A stretch of DNA of 64,000 nt. Source: Actinoplanes sp. M2I2 (GTDB lineage: Bacteria > Actinomycetota > Actinomycetes > Mycobacteriales > Micromonosporaceae). The stretch spans positions 62,001 to 126,000 of the forward strand of contig NZ_JALPVJ010000007.1 in the NCBI RefSeq assembly GCF_023544445.1. The letters run 5' to 3'. Shown here one piece after another: positions 9,089-17,399 of this stretch. A model generated the notes under the pieces. The model did not search any database. It was not told the DNA's origin and saw only the letters and a program-made list of their open reading frames with translations. The translations under genes and the position numbers were made by a program. Position 1 is the first letter of the stretch, and every line of letters starts with the position of its first letter.

Positions 9089-9697
9089 CTACCCGTCCCG
9101 ACCGGGGATATGCCGGGCATTCCGGCGCAAGCGGAGCGCCTCGATCACATAGTCCACACCGGTCACGACCGTCACGAGAGTCGCCGCGCCCATCAGCCAC
9201 AGGCCCACGACGTCGAACGGTTCGGGCACGGGCCACAGATACCAGGCGATGGCGGCGATCTGGAGGACCGTCTTGAGCTTGCCGCCGCGGCTGGCCGGGA
9301 TGATGCCGTACCGGATGACCCAGAACCGCAGCGCCGTGATGCCCCACTCACGGACGAGGATCAGGACCGTCACCCACCACGGCAGCCGGTCGTAGACCGA
9401 GAGCAGCACCAGGGCGGTGCCGGTCAGGGCCTTGTCGGCGATCGGGTCGGCGACCTTGCCGAACGAGGTGACGAGCGACCAGCGCCGGGCGATCCAGCCG
9501 TCCACGAAGTCGGTCGCCGAGGCCACGCAGAAGACCAGACAGGCCGCGATGCGGGCGCCGGTGCCGGTGAGCTGCGACGAGACCACGAGACCGAGGAACA
9601 CCGGGACCAGCACGATCCGCACCACGGTCAGGACGTTCGCCATGTTGTAGAGCGACACCGTCCGTGGCGCGGCCACCGGGACCGGCTCGTCGGTCAC
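9089..9697 (-). CDS. pgsA: CDP-diacylglycerol-glycerol-3-phosphate 3-phosphatidyltransferase
   Basis: 202-aa membrane protein with the CDP-alcohol phosphotransferase signature D-G-x2-A-R-x8-G-x3-D-x3-D, read here from DGWIARRW through [10 protein letters not shown]. Several hydrophobic helices flank it ([38 protein letters not shown]). It makes phosphatidylglycerophosphate, the first step toward phosphatidylglycerol and cardiolipin. Its start overlaps the rimO stop by 4 bp (ATGA), indicating translational coupling. The same place in M. tuberculosis is held by pgsA3. Confidence 0.93.
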   Translation of the reverse strand: MTDEPVPVAAPRTVSLYNMANVLTVVRIVLVPVFLGLVVSSQLTGTGARIAACLVFCVASATDFVDGWIARRWSLVTSFGKVADPIADKALTGTALVLLSVYDRLPWWVTVLILVREWGITALRFWVIRYGIIPASRGGKLKTVLQIAAIAWYLWPVPEPFDVVGLWLMGAATLVTVVTGVDYVIEALRLRRNARHIPGRDG

Positions 9698-11154
9698 CGC
9701 GGGGACACCGGCGCCGCTGAGATCATCTCGACCGGCACGGCCACCAGGTCGACGCCCTCGGTCGCGGTGACCCGGGCCCGCACGAAGTCACCCGGGCGCA
9801 GGGCGGCGAGATCCACCCCGGTGGAGTCGGCGACGAGCGTGGTGGAGCCGTCGACCTCGGGCGCCTGGTGCTCGGCCCGGCCCTCGACCTCGCCGTGCTC
9901 GACCGTGTCGACCAGCACCTCGACGATCGAGCCGAGCCGCTCCTCGGCCCGCTGGGCGCAGAGCTCGTCGGCCAGCGTGACGACCCGGTCGTACCTCTTC
10001 TTGATCGTGTCCTCGCGGACCTTCTTGTCGAGCCCGGCCGCCTCGGTGCCGTCCTCGTCGCTGTAGTCGAAGACGCCGATCGCGTCGAGCCGCGCCTCGG
10101 AGAGGAAGCGCACCAGCTCGTCGACGTCGGCGCGGGTCTCGCCCGGGAAGCCGACGATGAAGTTGCTGCGCGCGCCGGCCGCGGGGGCGAGCGCGCGGGC
10201 CGAGTCGAGCAGGTCGAGGAACCGCTCGGTGGAACCGAAACGACGCATGCGGCGCAGCACCGGCTCGCTCGAGTGCTGGAAGGAGAGGTCGAAGTAGGGC
10301 GCGACCCCGGGCGTCGTGGCGATCGCCTCGACCAGGCCGGGCCGGGTCTCGGCCGGCTGCAGATAGCTGGCCCGCACCCGCACGATGCCGTCGACCGCGG
10401 CCAGCTGGGGCAGCAGCTTCTCGAGCAGGCGGGGGTCGCCCAGGTCCTTGCCGTACGACGTGCTGTTCTCACTGACCAGCACGAGCTCGCGGACGCCGGA
10501 GCGGGCCAGCCACTCGGCCTCGGCCAGCAGCTCCTGCGGGTCACGCGAGACGAACGCGCCCCGGAAGGCCGGGATGGCGCAGAACGCGCACTTGCGGTCG
10601 CAGCCGCTGGCCAGCTTGAGGCTCGCGACCGGCCCGTTGTCGAGCCGGCGGCGCAGCACCGGGCGCAGGTGGGCCGGGGTGTGCTCGTCGACCGTGGCGT
10701 GGCCGGGGATGACGACCTTGGCCGCCTGGCGCTGCACCGGTGTGATCGGCAGCAGCTCGCGGCGGTCGCGCGGGGTGTGCGCGTCGAACCGCTCCCCGGC
10801 CAGCACGCCGTCGAGCCGGGCGGCGATGTCGGTGTAGTCGTCGAAGCCGAGCACCGCCTGAGCCTCGGGCAGACTCTCGGCCAGCTCACGGCCGTACCGC
10901 TCGGCCATGCACCCGGCGGCGACGACCTTGGCCCCGGTATCGGCCGCGGCGAGCAGCGTCTCGATCGAGTCCTGCTTGGCCTTCTCGACGAAGCCACAGG
11001 TGTTGACCAGCACCACATCGGCGCCGGCGGCGTCGGTGCTCACCTGCCAGCCGCCCTCGTCGAGGCGGGCGGCGAGCTCTTCCGAGTCGACCTCGTTACG
11101 GGCACATCCGAGAGTGAGCAGGGCGACACGGCGGGAGGAAGGAGTTACCGACAC
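9694..11154 (-). CDS. rimO: Ribosomal protein S12 methylthiotransferase
   Basis: 486 aa with the three parts of a methylthiotransferase: an N-terminal UPF0004 domain with cysteines at 17, 53 and 82 ([26 protein letters not shown]) for the auxiliary cluster, a radical SAM domain with C-x3-C-x2-C at 185/189/192 ([12 protein letters not shown]), and a C-terminal TRAM domain. It adds a methylthio group to an aspartate of ribosomal protein S12. First gene of the rimO-pgsA-pncC-clgR run; 4-bp overlap with pgsA. Confidence 0.95.
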   Translation of the reverse strand: MSVTPSSRRVALLTLGCARNEVDSEELAARLDEGGWQVSTDAAGADVVLVNTCGFVEKAKQDSIETLLAAADTGAKVVAAGCMAERYGRELAESLPEAQAVLGFDDYTDIAARLDGVLAGERFDAHTPRDRRELLPITPVQRQAAKVVIPGHATVDEHTPAHLRPVLRRRLDNGPVASLKLASGCDRKCAFCAIPAFRGAFVSRDPQELLAEAEWLARSGVRELVLVSENSTSYGKDLGDPRLLEKLLPQLAAVDGIVRVRASYLQPAETRPGLVEAIATTPGVAPYFDLSFQHSSEPVLRRMRRFGSTERFLDLLDSARALAPAAGARSNFIVGFPGETRADVDELVRFLSEARLDAIGVFDYSDEDGTEAAGLDKKVREDTIKKRYDRVVTLADELCAQRAEERLGSIVEVLVDTVEHGEVEGRAEHQAPEVDGSTTLVADSTGVDLAALRPGDFVRARVTATEGVDLVAVPVEMISAAPVSPR

Positions 11155-11235
11155 CCGACCAGGTTAGCCGGGTTCCCACCCCCGCTCACCCGCGCACTGA
11201 TCCGACCGGGTGTCCGGCCCGTATCCCTGGGCGCC

Positions 11236-12549
11236 ATGCAGACACTCCGGAAGTCCCCGCCGCACGCTGAAGCCCTGCTCATCGCCGCGCTCGTCGTGAT
11301 CGCGATCCTGGCCCGCTGGGCCGGGTTCCGCGAAAAGACCAACGACATGAGCATCTTCTTCTCGTGGTACCGCGAGCTGCGGCAGGCCGGCGGCTGGCGC
11401 GGACTGGACACCGAGGTCGGCAACTACAACGCGCCGTTCCTCTATCTGCTGGCGTTCACGACCTATCTGCCCGGTCCGCTGATCTTCAAGATCAAGGCGA
11501 TGTGGGTGCTCTTCGACGTCGTGCTGGCGTTCTTCGCCTACCGGATCGTCGGGCTGCGCTGGCCGAACAGCCGCATCCCGTTGGCCGCCGCCCTGGTCGT
11601 GGTGCTGCTGCCGACCGTGGTGCTCAACGCGTCGTTCTGGGGCCAGATGGACGCGATGTGGGCCGCGCCGGCCCTGGGCGCCGTCTATTACCTGCTGCGG
11701 GACAAACCCTGGTGGGGTGTGGCGCTGTGCGGCGTCGCGCTGGCCGTCAAGCCGCAGGGCATCTTCATCTTCCCGCTGCTGTTGCTGCTCGTCCTGGCCG
11801 GGCGGATCCCCTGGCGTACGCTCCTGGCCGCGCCGGCCGTGTTCCTGCTGCTGGACCTCCCGGCCATCGCGCTCGGGCGCAACCCGATCGAGCTGCTCAC
11901 GATCTACAGCATGGACCGGCAGGCCCGCAACGTGCCCGAGCTGAGCCTGCGCGCTCCCAACGTGTTCGCGCTGATCCCCGGTGGGCCACGGGACGACACC
12001 CTGCGCACGCTGGGCTACCTCTTCGCCGCGGCGGTGGTCGTCGGGTTCGTCTACGTGCTGATCGCCCGCGCGGTCGAGCTGACCCCCGAGCGCATCGTCG
12101 CGGCCGCCGCGCTGTTCTCGATCATGATGCCGTTCCTGCTGCCCGGCATGCATGAGCGGTACTTCTTCCTGGCCGACGTGCTGACGGTCGTGCTCGCGAT
12201 CTTCCTGCCGCGCTTCTGGTACGTCCCGTTGCTGGTACAGGCCTCGTCGCTGATCGTCTACCAGCCGTACCTCTTCGCCCGGAAATCGACGGCGCCGATG
12301 ATGACCATCGCCGCCCTGCTGATGCTGACCGCCATGATCATCATCGGTCATCATCTGCTGCGCGAGGCGTTCCGGCGGCCGCCGGTCCCCGAGCAACCGA
12401 CGCCGGAGCAACCGGCCCCGGAGCAGCCGGCGGTCACCCGGTCGGCGTACCCGGACAAGACCGTGCCGCACGTCACCCGTCAGGACCGGGACCGGCAGCT
12501 CAATCCACCCGCAGAGCGGCCAGCGCCTCTTCCAGCTCGTCCGGTTTGA
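11236..12549 (+). CDS. Polytopic membrane glycosyltransferase (DUF2029/GT-C-like)
   Basis: 437 aa with roughly ten hydrophobic segments and periplasmic-loop motifs NYNAPFLYLLAF, NASFWGQMDAMWAAP, VKPQGIFIFP and LPGMHERYFF, which resemble polyprenol-phosphate-sugar-using GT-C mannosyltransferases. Likely transfers a sugar to an envelope glycan or protein; donor and acceptor are unknown. ATG 11236 begins just before the first helix. The tail after the last helix has a PEQPTPEQPAPEQP repeat. The last about 16 codons run 50 bp antisense into the convergent ftsK gene, an unusually long overlap for this window. Confidence 0.72.
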   Translation: MQTLRKSPPHAEALLIAALVVIAILARWAGFREKTNDMSIFFSWYRELRQAGGWRGLDTEVGNYNAPFLYLLAFTTYLPGPLIFKIKAMWVLFDVVLAFFAYRIVGLRWPNSRIPLAAALVVVLLPTVVLNASFWGQMDAMWAAPALGAVYYLLRDKPWWGVALCGVALAVKPQGIFIFPLLLLLVLAGRIPWRTLLAAPAVFLLLDLPAIALGRNPIELLTIYSMDRQARNVPELSLRAPNVFALIPGGPRDDTLRTLGYLFAAAVVVGFVYVLIARAVELTPERIVAAAALFSIMMPFLLPGMHERYFFLADVLTVVLAIFLPRFWYVPLLVQASSLIVYQPYLFARKSTAPMMTIAALLMLTAMIIIGHHLLREAFRRPPVPEQPTPEQPAPEQPAVTRSAYPDKTVPHVTRQDRDRQLNPPAERPAPLPARPV

Positions 12550-15052
12550 CCAGCACGTCGCGGGCCTTGCTGCCCTCGGACGGGCCGACGATGCCGCGGG
12601 TCTCCATCAGGTCCATCAGCCGGCCGGCCTTGGCGAAGCCGACCCGCAGCTTGCGCTGGAGCATCGACGTCGAGCCGAACTGACTGGTCACGACCAGCTC
12701 GATGGCCTGGATCAGCAGCGCCAGGTCGTCGCCGATGTCCTCGTCGATCTGCTTCTTCTTGCTGGCCGGCGCCTCGGTGACGTCCGCGCGGAACTCCGGC
12801 TCGCGCTGGTCCTTGCAGAACTTGACGACCGCCGCGATCTCTTTCTCGTCGACCCAGGCGCCCTGGATGCGGACCGGCTTCGAGGCGCCCATCGGCAGGA
12901 AGAGACCGTCGCCCCGGCCGAGCAGCTTCTCGGCGCCGGGCTGGTCGAGGATGACCCGGCTGTCGGCCAGCGAGGACGTCGCGAAGGCCAGCCGGGACGG
13001 CACGTTGGCCTTGATCAGGCCGGTCACCACGTCGACCGACGGGCGCTGGGTGGCCAGCACCAGGTGGATGCCCGCGGCCCGGGCCAGCTGGGTGATGCGG
13101 ACGACCGAGTCCTCGACGTCGCGTGGCGCCACCATCATCAGGTCGGCCAGCTCGTCGATGATGACCAGCAGATAGGGGTACGGCTTCATCACGCGCTCGC
13201 TGCCGGGCGGCGCGACGATCTCGCCGCTGCGCACCTTACGGTTGAAGTCGTCGAGGTGGCGGACGCCGTTGGCCGCGAGGTCGTCGTAGCGCATGTCCAT
13301 CTCGCGGACGACCCACTCGAGCGCCTCGGCGGCCTTCTTGGGATTCGTGATGATCGGCGTGACGAGGTGCGGGATGCCCTCGTACGCGGTCATCTCCACC
13401 CGTTTCGGGTCGACCAGCAGCAGCCGTACCTCGTCCGGGGTGGCCCGGGTCAGCAGCGACACGAGCAGCGAGTTGAGGCAGGAGCTCTTGCCCGCGCCGG
13501 TCGCGCCCGCGATCAGGATGTGCGGCATCTTGGCCAGGTTGGCCACCACGAAGCCGCCCTCGATGTCCTTGCCCAGCGCGACCAGCATCGGGTGGTGGTC
13601 GGCGGTGGAGGCTCGCGAGCGCAGCACGTCGCCGAGCGCGACGTTCTCCGGGTCGGTGTTGGGGATCTCGACGCCGACCGCGCTCTTGCCGGGGATCGGG
13701 CTGAGGATCCGGACGTCCGGCGACTTCACCGCGTACGCGATGTTGCGCGACAGCTGGGTGATCCGCTCGACCTTGGTGCCGGGGCCGATCTCGACCTCGT
13801 ACCGGGTGACCGTCGGCCCGCGGGTGAAGCCGGTGACCTCGGCGTCGACGTTGAACTGCTCGAACACGCCGGACAGGGCGGCCATGATCTCGTCGTTGGC
13901 CCGGCTGCGGGATTTCGGCGGTGAGCCCTTGCCGAGGATCGAGGGCGGCGGCAGCCGGTAGTCGCCGGGCACCGAGCTGATCTCGAGCTGCTCGGCCCGG
14001 GTGGGCAGCGGCTGCGAGTGCTCCGGCGGCTCGGGCTTCTTGCGGCTGACCGGCACCTTGGGCACGGCCACCGTGTCGTGCACGAGGAAGTCGTCCTCGT
14101 CGGCGGCCGGCTCGTCCTCCTCGGGCGCCAGTCCGATGTCGGCCAGCGAGCTCTGCCGGCGGCGCGACGGCCGGCGCTTCTTGGCCGGCTCCTCGCCGTC
14201 GTCGCCGTCCTCGTCGTCGGGCAGCTCGGGCGTGGGCAGTGGCGCCCGCTCGGTCGACCGGCCCAGCAGCACGTCGACGAGCAGCAGGACCCGCTCGGGG
14301 ATCTTGTTGATCGGGGTGGCCGTGATCACCAGCAGGCCGAAGACGAAGAGCAGCACGAGCAGCGGCACCGCCACCCAGGCCGTCACCGCCCGCTCGAGCA
14401 ACGCGCCGAAGGCATAGCCGAGCAGGCCGCCGGCCCGTTCCATGGCGTCCACGCCGTCCGCCGGGCGCTGTGAGACGTGCAGGAGCGCGGCGGTGGAGAT
14501 GACGATCGCCGTCCAGCCGACCAGCGTGCGGCCGCGGTGCTCGGGGTCGGCCGGCTTGCGCATCAGGCGGACCGCGCCGTAGAGCAGCAGCAGCGGGAGC
14601 AGCACGGCGAGGCCGCCGAGGAACAGGTGGGTCGAGTCGGCCAGCCACTGACCGACCGGGCCGGCGCTGCCGAACCAGACCGCCACCCCGACCAGGATGG
14701 AGAGGCCGAGCAGCAACAGACCGGCGCCGTCGCGGCGGTGCTCGGGATCGATCTCCTTGGCCGTGGCGGCCTGGCGGCCGACCCCGCGGGCGGCCCAGCC
14801 GACACTGTGGGCCAGGCCCATCCAGACGGCGCCCAGACCGCGGCCGACCCCGGTGGCGATCGCGGAGCCCATCGTGGGCCGGGCCCGGGCCGCCGAGCGC
14901 GAGCGGGCGGCCGGCCGGGCCGACTTGCGGGCGGGCTGGCGCGCCGGTTGACGGGCGGGCTGCCGGGCCGGTTGCCGGGCACGACCGGTCGCGGCGCCGC
15001 GACCGTTCGACGCGGCGCGACCCCGGCTCGCCGGAGAGGTGCGGCCCGCCAT
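12500..15052 (-). CDS. ftsK: FtsK/SpoIIIE DNA translocase
   Basis: 850 aa from ATG 15052 (GTG 15058 possible). Order: basic, low-complexity N-terminus with consecutive RQPA tetrapeptides, four transmembrane helices (about 80-240), an acidic linker, the RecA-like motor with Walker A ILIAGATGAGKSS and Walker B LLVIIDELADLMM, and the winged-helix gamma domain near the C-terminus (LQRKLRVGFAKAGRLMDLME) that reads KOPS polarity. It pumps chromosomal DNA through the closing septum during division. Position next to the clgR-pgsA-rimO group matches Rv2748c. Confidence 0.95.
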   Translation of the reverse strand: MAGRTSPASRGRAASNGRGAATGRARQPARQPARQPARQPARKSARPAARSRSAARARPTMGSAIATGVGRGLGAVWMGLAHSVGWAARGVGRQAATAKEIDPEHRRDGAGLLLLGLSILVGVAVWFGSAGPVGQWLADSTHLFLGGLAVLLPLLLLYGAVRLMRKPADPEHRGRTLVGWTAIVISTAALLHVSQRPADGVDAMERAGGLLGYAFGALLERAVTAWVAVPLLVLLFVFGLLVITATPINKIPERVLLLVDVLLGRSTERAPLPTPELPDDEDGDDGEEPAKKRRPSRRRQSSLADIGLAPEEDEPAADEDDFLVHDTVAVPKVPVSRKKPEPPEHSQPLPTRAEQLEISSVPGDYRLPPPSILGKGSPPKSRSRANDEIMAALSGVFEQFNVDAEVTGFTRGPTVTRYEVEIGPGTKVERITQLSRNIAYAVKSPDVRILSPIPGKSAVGVEIPNTDPENVALGDVLRSRASTADHHPMLVALGKDIEGGFVVANLAKMPHILIAGATGAGKSSCLNSLLVSLLTRATPDEVRLLLVDPKRVEMTAYEGIPHLVTPIITNPKKAAEALEWVVREMDMRYDDLAANGVRHLDDFNRKVRSGEIVAPPGSERVMKPYPYLLVIIDELADLMMVAPRDVEDSVVRITQLARAAGIHLVLATQRPSVDVVTGLIKANVPSRLAFATSSLADSRVILDQPGAEKLLGRGDGLFLPMGASKPVRIQGAWVDEKEIAAVVKFCKDQREPEFRADVTEAPASKKKQIDEDIGDDLALLIQAIELVVTSQFGSTSMLQRKLRVGFAKAGRLMDLMETRGIVGPSEGSKARDVLVKPDELEEALAALRVD

Positions 15053-15103
15053 GGTCACACCGTAACGCCGCGATGCTCATGAATCCGGTAGGCGCACCGG
15101 CCC

Positions 15104-15268
15104 AGGGCGTATCTGGTGTTTCACGTGGGAGCGAGGCGCGGTCCAGGTCGTGGCCGGCGTCGGCCGCAGGGCGGTCCGATACCGGGGCTGTATCGGGCCG
15201 CTCTGTGGACGCCGTCAGGCTCGGGCTGGGCCACGCCGCAGCCCTGCGTGAAACACCAGATACGCCCT
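15104..15268. mobile_element. 165-bp element with perfect 22-bp terminal inverted repeats (MITE-like)
   Basis: Left arm 15104-15125 (AGGGCGTATCTGGTGTTTCA, then CG) and right arm 15247-15268 are exact reverse complements; the 121-nt interior has no plausible gene. If the outer A/T and G/C pairs are treated as target, the flanks read CCAG (left) and CTAG (right), one mismatch from a 4-bp duplication of the IS5 kind. It fills most of the space between ftsK and the YbjN-like gene and ends 11 nt before the latter's GTG, so it probably supplies or alters that gene's leader. Alternative: a simple long hairpin. No transposase is present. Confidence 0.5.
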
Positions 15269-15279
15269 AGTATCGGCGG

Positions 15280-15693
15280 GTGCAGCCCTTCACCAAAGAA
15301 ATGATCACCGCCGCGCTCGACGAGCGCGAGTTCAAGTACTTCGAGGACGCCGACGGGGACATCGGCGGGAACTTCCAGGGCAATCTCATCTACTTCTTCC
15401 GCATCGGGCAGCAGCAGGAAGTGCTGCAGATACGTGCGATGGTGCAGCACCTCTTCGGGATGGACGACGTCGCCCGGCTCTACGAGTTCTGCAACGCCTG
15501 GAATCACGACCAGCTCTTCCCCAAGGCGTACGTGCACGTCAACGACGACGGCACGGTGCTCGTGATCGGCGAGGTCATCGCCGACTGGGAGCGGGGCGTG
15601 ACCCCCGAGCAGCTCGACCAGGTGGTGATCGCCGGGATCGCCACCAGCGTCCAGCTCGCCAACGAGGTCGCCGAGCTGCGCCAGAAGGGCTGA
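15280..15693 (+). CDS. YbjN-domain protein
   Basis: 137 aa from GTG 15280 (ATG 15301 is the next option). Compact alpha/beta sequence with NLIYFFRIGQQQEVLQIR, FCNAWNHDQLFPKAYVHVND and VIADWERGVTPEQLDQ, characteristic of the YbjN family, distantly related to type III secretion chaperones and often annotated as sensory transduction regulators. Actinobacterial members have no established function. The upstream region is almost wholly the inverted-repeat element; downstream is a strong bidirectional hairpin. Confidence 0.75.
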   Translation: MQPFTKEMITAALDEREFKYFEDADGDIGGNFQGNLIYFFRIGQQQEVLQIRAMVQHLFGMDDVARLYEFCNAWNHDQLFPKAYVHVNDDGTVLVIGEVIADWERGVTPEQLDQVVIAGIATSVQLANEVAELRQKG

Positions 15694-15702
15694 ACCGACG
15701 CC

Positions 15703-15735
15703 GATGCCGGGGAGCCTGATCGGCTCCCCGGCATC
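15703..15735. terminator. Bidirectional terminator hairpin
   Basis: Perfect 14-bp stem (GATGCCGGGGAGCC and its complement) with a 5-nt loop, lying in the 86-nt gap between the convergent YbjN-like and S1 protease genes. No U-run on either side, as is common in high-GC actinobacteria. Confidence 0.75.
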
Positions 15736-15779
15736 ACTGACGTGCTATGCCACCTGGGCAGGGACGGTGGCGGGGCGCG

Positions 15780-17312
15780 TCACGGGGTGCTGACGCCCAG
15801 GGTGTACGCGCCGGTGCCGGCGGTGGCGACGACGACGTACCGGTAGGTGCCGGAGCGGCCGTTGAAGCTCAGCTCCTTGTCGCCCGCGCCGGTGTCGCTG
15901 GCCACCGTGCGGAAGCCACGGCTGGTGAGCCGCTGGAGGAAGAGGTCGAAGTCGGCCCCCTCGGCGGCGGTCAGGCAGGCGGTCTGCTCGCCGGCGTTGG
16001 CCCGGAAGGCGCCGCCGTTCGGCTGGGCCTGGGCGGTGCGGGCCCGGGCCAGCTCGCCGCCGAGCTGCACGGCCTGGTCGGCGCAGGCGCCGGCCGACTC
16101 GGTGGGCTGCTCGGCGGGCTCCTCGGCCGGAGGCTCGGCCGCCCCGCCGCCGCTGGTCACCAGGGTCAGGTCCTCGGCCGCGAGCATCTCGTTGACCGGC
16201 TGGAAGAACGTCTCGCCGCCGACCGTGCAGTCGCCCGAACCACCCGAGGTCAGACCCTGGGCCTGGTCGCCGCTGAGCCACGGACCACCGGAGTCGCCGC
16301 CCTCGGCGCAGACGTTGGTGCGGGTCAGGCCGGTGACCGCGCCCTCGGGATAGACCACGGTCTGGTTCTTGGCCAGGATCGTGCCGCAGCGGGTACCGGT
16401 GGTGGAGCCGGAGCGGCAGACCGCCGCGCCCACCGGCGCCTCGGTGGCACCGGCCACCGGGAGCTCGTTGCCCTCGAAGTCGTTGACCACCGCGCGCGGC
16501 GTCCAGTTGTCGTTGACCTCGACGAAGCCCATGTCGGCGCTGCCCGGGAAGGTCGACGCGCGCACCGTGCCCTGCGCCTGCTGGTTGAAGCCGGTCGTCG
16601 TCGAGCCCACCGCGCCGCAGTGACCGGCCGTCACGAAGCCGCCCTCGACCGAGAAGCCGATCGAGCAGCGGGCCGTGCCGCCGTCCACCCGGATGAAGTA
16701 CGGGTCGGCGCCGCGCAGGTCGAACAGCGGCTTGGGGGTGGCGGTGCTGGTCACGAAGGAGACCGCCGAGGCGGCGACACCGGCCGTGCGGGCCAGCTTC
16801 TTCGCCGCGCCGGTCTCGCCCGGCTTGGCCACCACGACCAGTTTGTTGGTCGAGACGTCGACGTACCACCCGGTGATGCCGTCGGCGTCCGAGCGGACCG
16901 CGTCGAGCTTCTCCTTCGCCGTCACCAGCGTCTGCTCACTGCGCTTGACCAGCACCGGCACCGCGCCGGCGGCCTTCACCGCGGCCTGGGCCTTCGCGTC
17001 GGTCACCGCGATCTTGAGCGTGGTGCCGTCGGTGGCCAGCCAGGCGCCGCCGAAATCGGCGCCGGTCTGCGCCGAGAGCCTGGCGCTCACGCGGCTCGCC
17101 CACTTGGACCGCTGCAAGCGGGCCGTCGCCTGGTCGCCGTCCAGGCCCAGGTCGCGTTCCATCGCCGCCAGAATCTGCGCCGAAACGCCACCGGACTTGG
17201 TAGCGGTCTTGCTCGACGGCGTGGTGCCGGCCATCGACGGCAGCGTGAACGCCACCGCCGCTCCGCCCGCGACCACGACCGCCGCCGCCACGGCGATCCG
17301 TCTGCGCTGCAT
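15780..17312 (-). CDS. Secreted S1-family serine protease (alpha-lytic/streptogrisin type) with C-terminal extension
   Basis: 510 aa from ATG 17312, behind GGGGAGTACCTGGAG. Signal peptide with RRR and a hydrophobic core (about 1-28), then a propeptide of roughly 160 residues like the alpha-lytic protease pro-region, then the mature S1 domain from about 200. Catalytic triad by motif: His231 (TAGHC), Asp260 (SADMGF), Ser341 (GDSGGP); paired cysteines at 216/232, 299/309 and 335/364 fit streptogrisin disulfides. After a Pro/Glu linker, a C-terminal domain (about 395-510) resembles the PPC prepeptidase domain. Exported and self-activating; monocistronic. Confidence 0.9.
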   Translation of the reverse strand: MQRRRIAVAAAVVVAGGAAVAFTLPSMAGTTPSSKTATKSGGVSAQILAAMERDLGLDGDQATARLQRSKWASRVSARLSAQTGADFGGAWLATDGTTLKIAVTDAKAQAAVKAAGAVPVLVKRSEQTLVTAKEKLDAVRSDADGITGWYVDVSTNKLVVVAKPGETGAAKKLARTAGVAASAVSFVTSTATPKPLFDLRGADPYFIRVDGGTARCSIGFSVEGGFVTAGHCGAVGSTTTGFNQQAQGTVRASTFPGSADMGFVEVNDNWTPRAVVNDFEGNELPVAGATEAPVGAAVCRSGSTTGTRCGTILAKNQTVVYPEGAVTGLTRTNVCAEGGDSGGPWLSGDQAQGLTSGGSGDCTVGGETFFQPVNEMLAAEDLTLVTSGGGAAEPPAEEPAEQPTESAGACADQAVQLGGELARARTAQAQPNGGAFRANAGEQTACLTAAEGADFDLFLQRLTSRGFRTVASDTGAGDKELSFNGRSGTYRYVVVATAGTGAYTLGVSTP

Positions 17313-17399
17313 CTCCAGGTACTCCCCTCGCCACGGGTGCCGTGGGGGCGGCACCGTGACTGGAGATACGGCTCAGAACAGCGAAAGGTTTAAATAGCC

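Noticed and set aside
14880..15050. Short tandem DNA repeat near the start of ftsK
   Set aside because: Explained by the repeated RQPA tetrapeptides in the FtsK N-terminus; ordinary coding low complexity.
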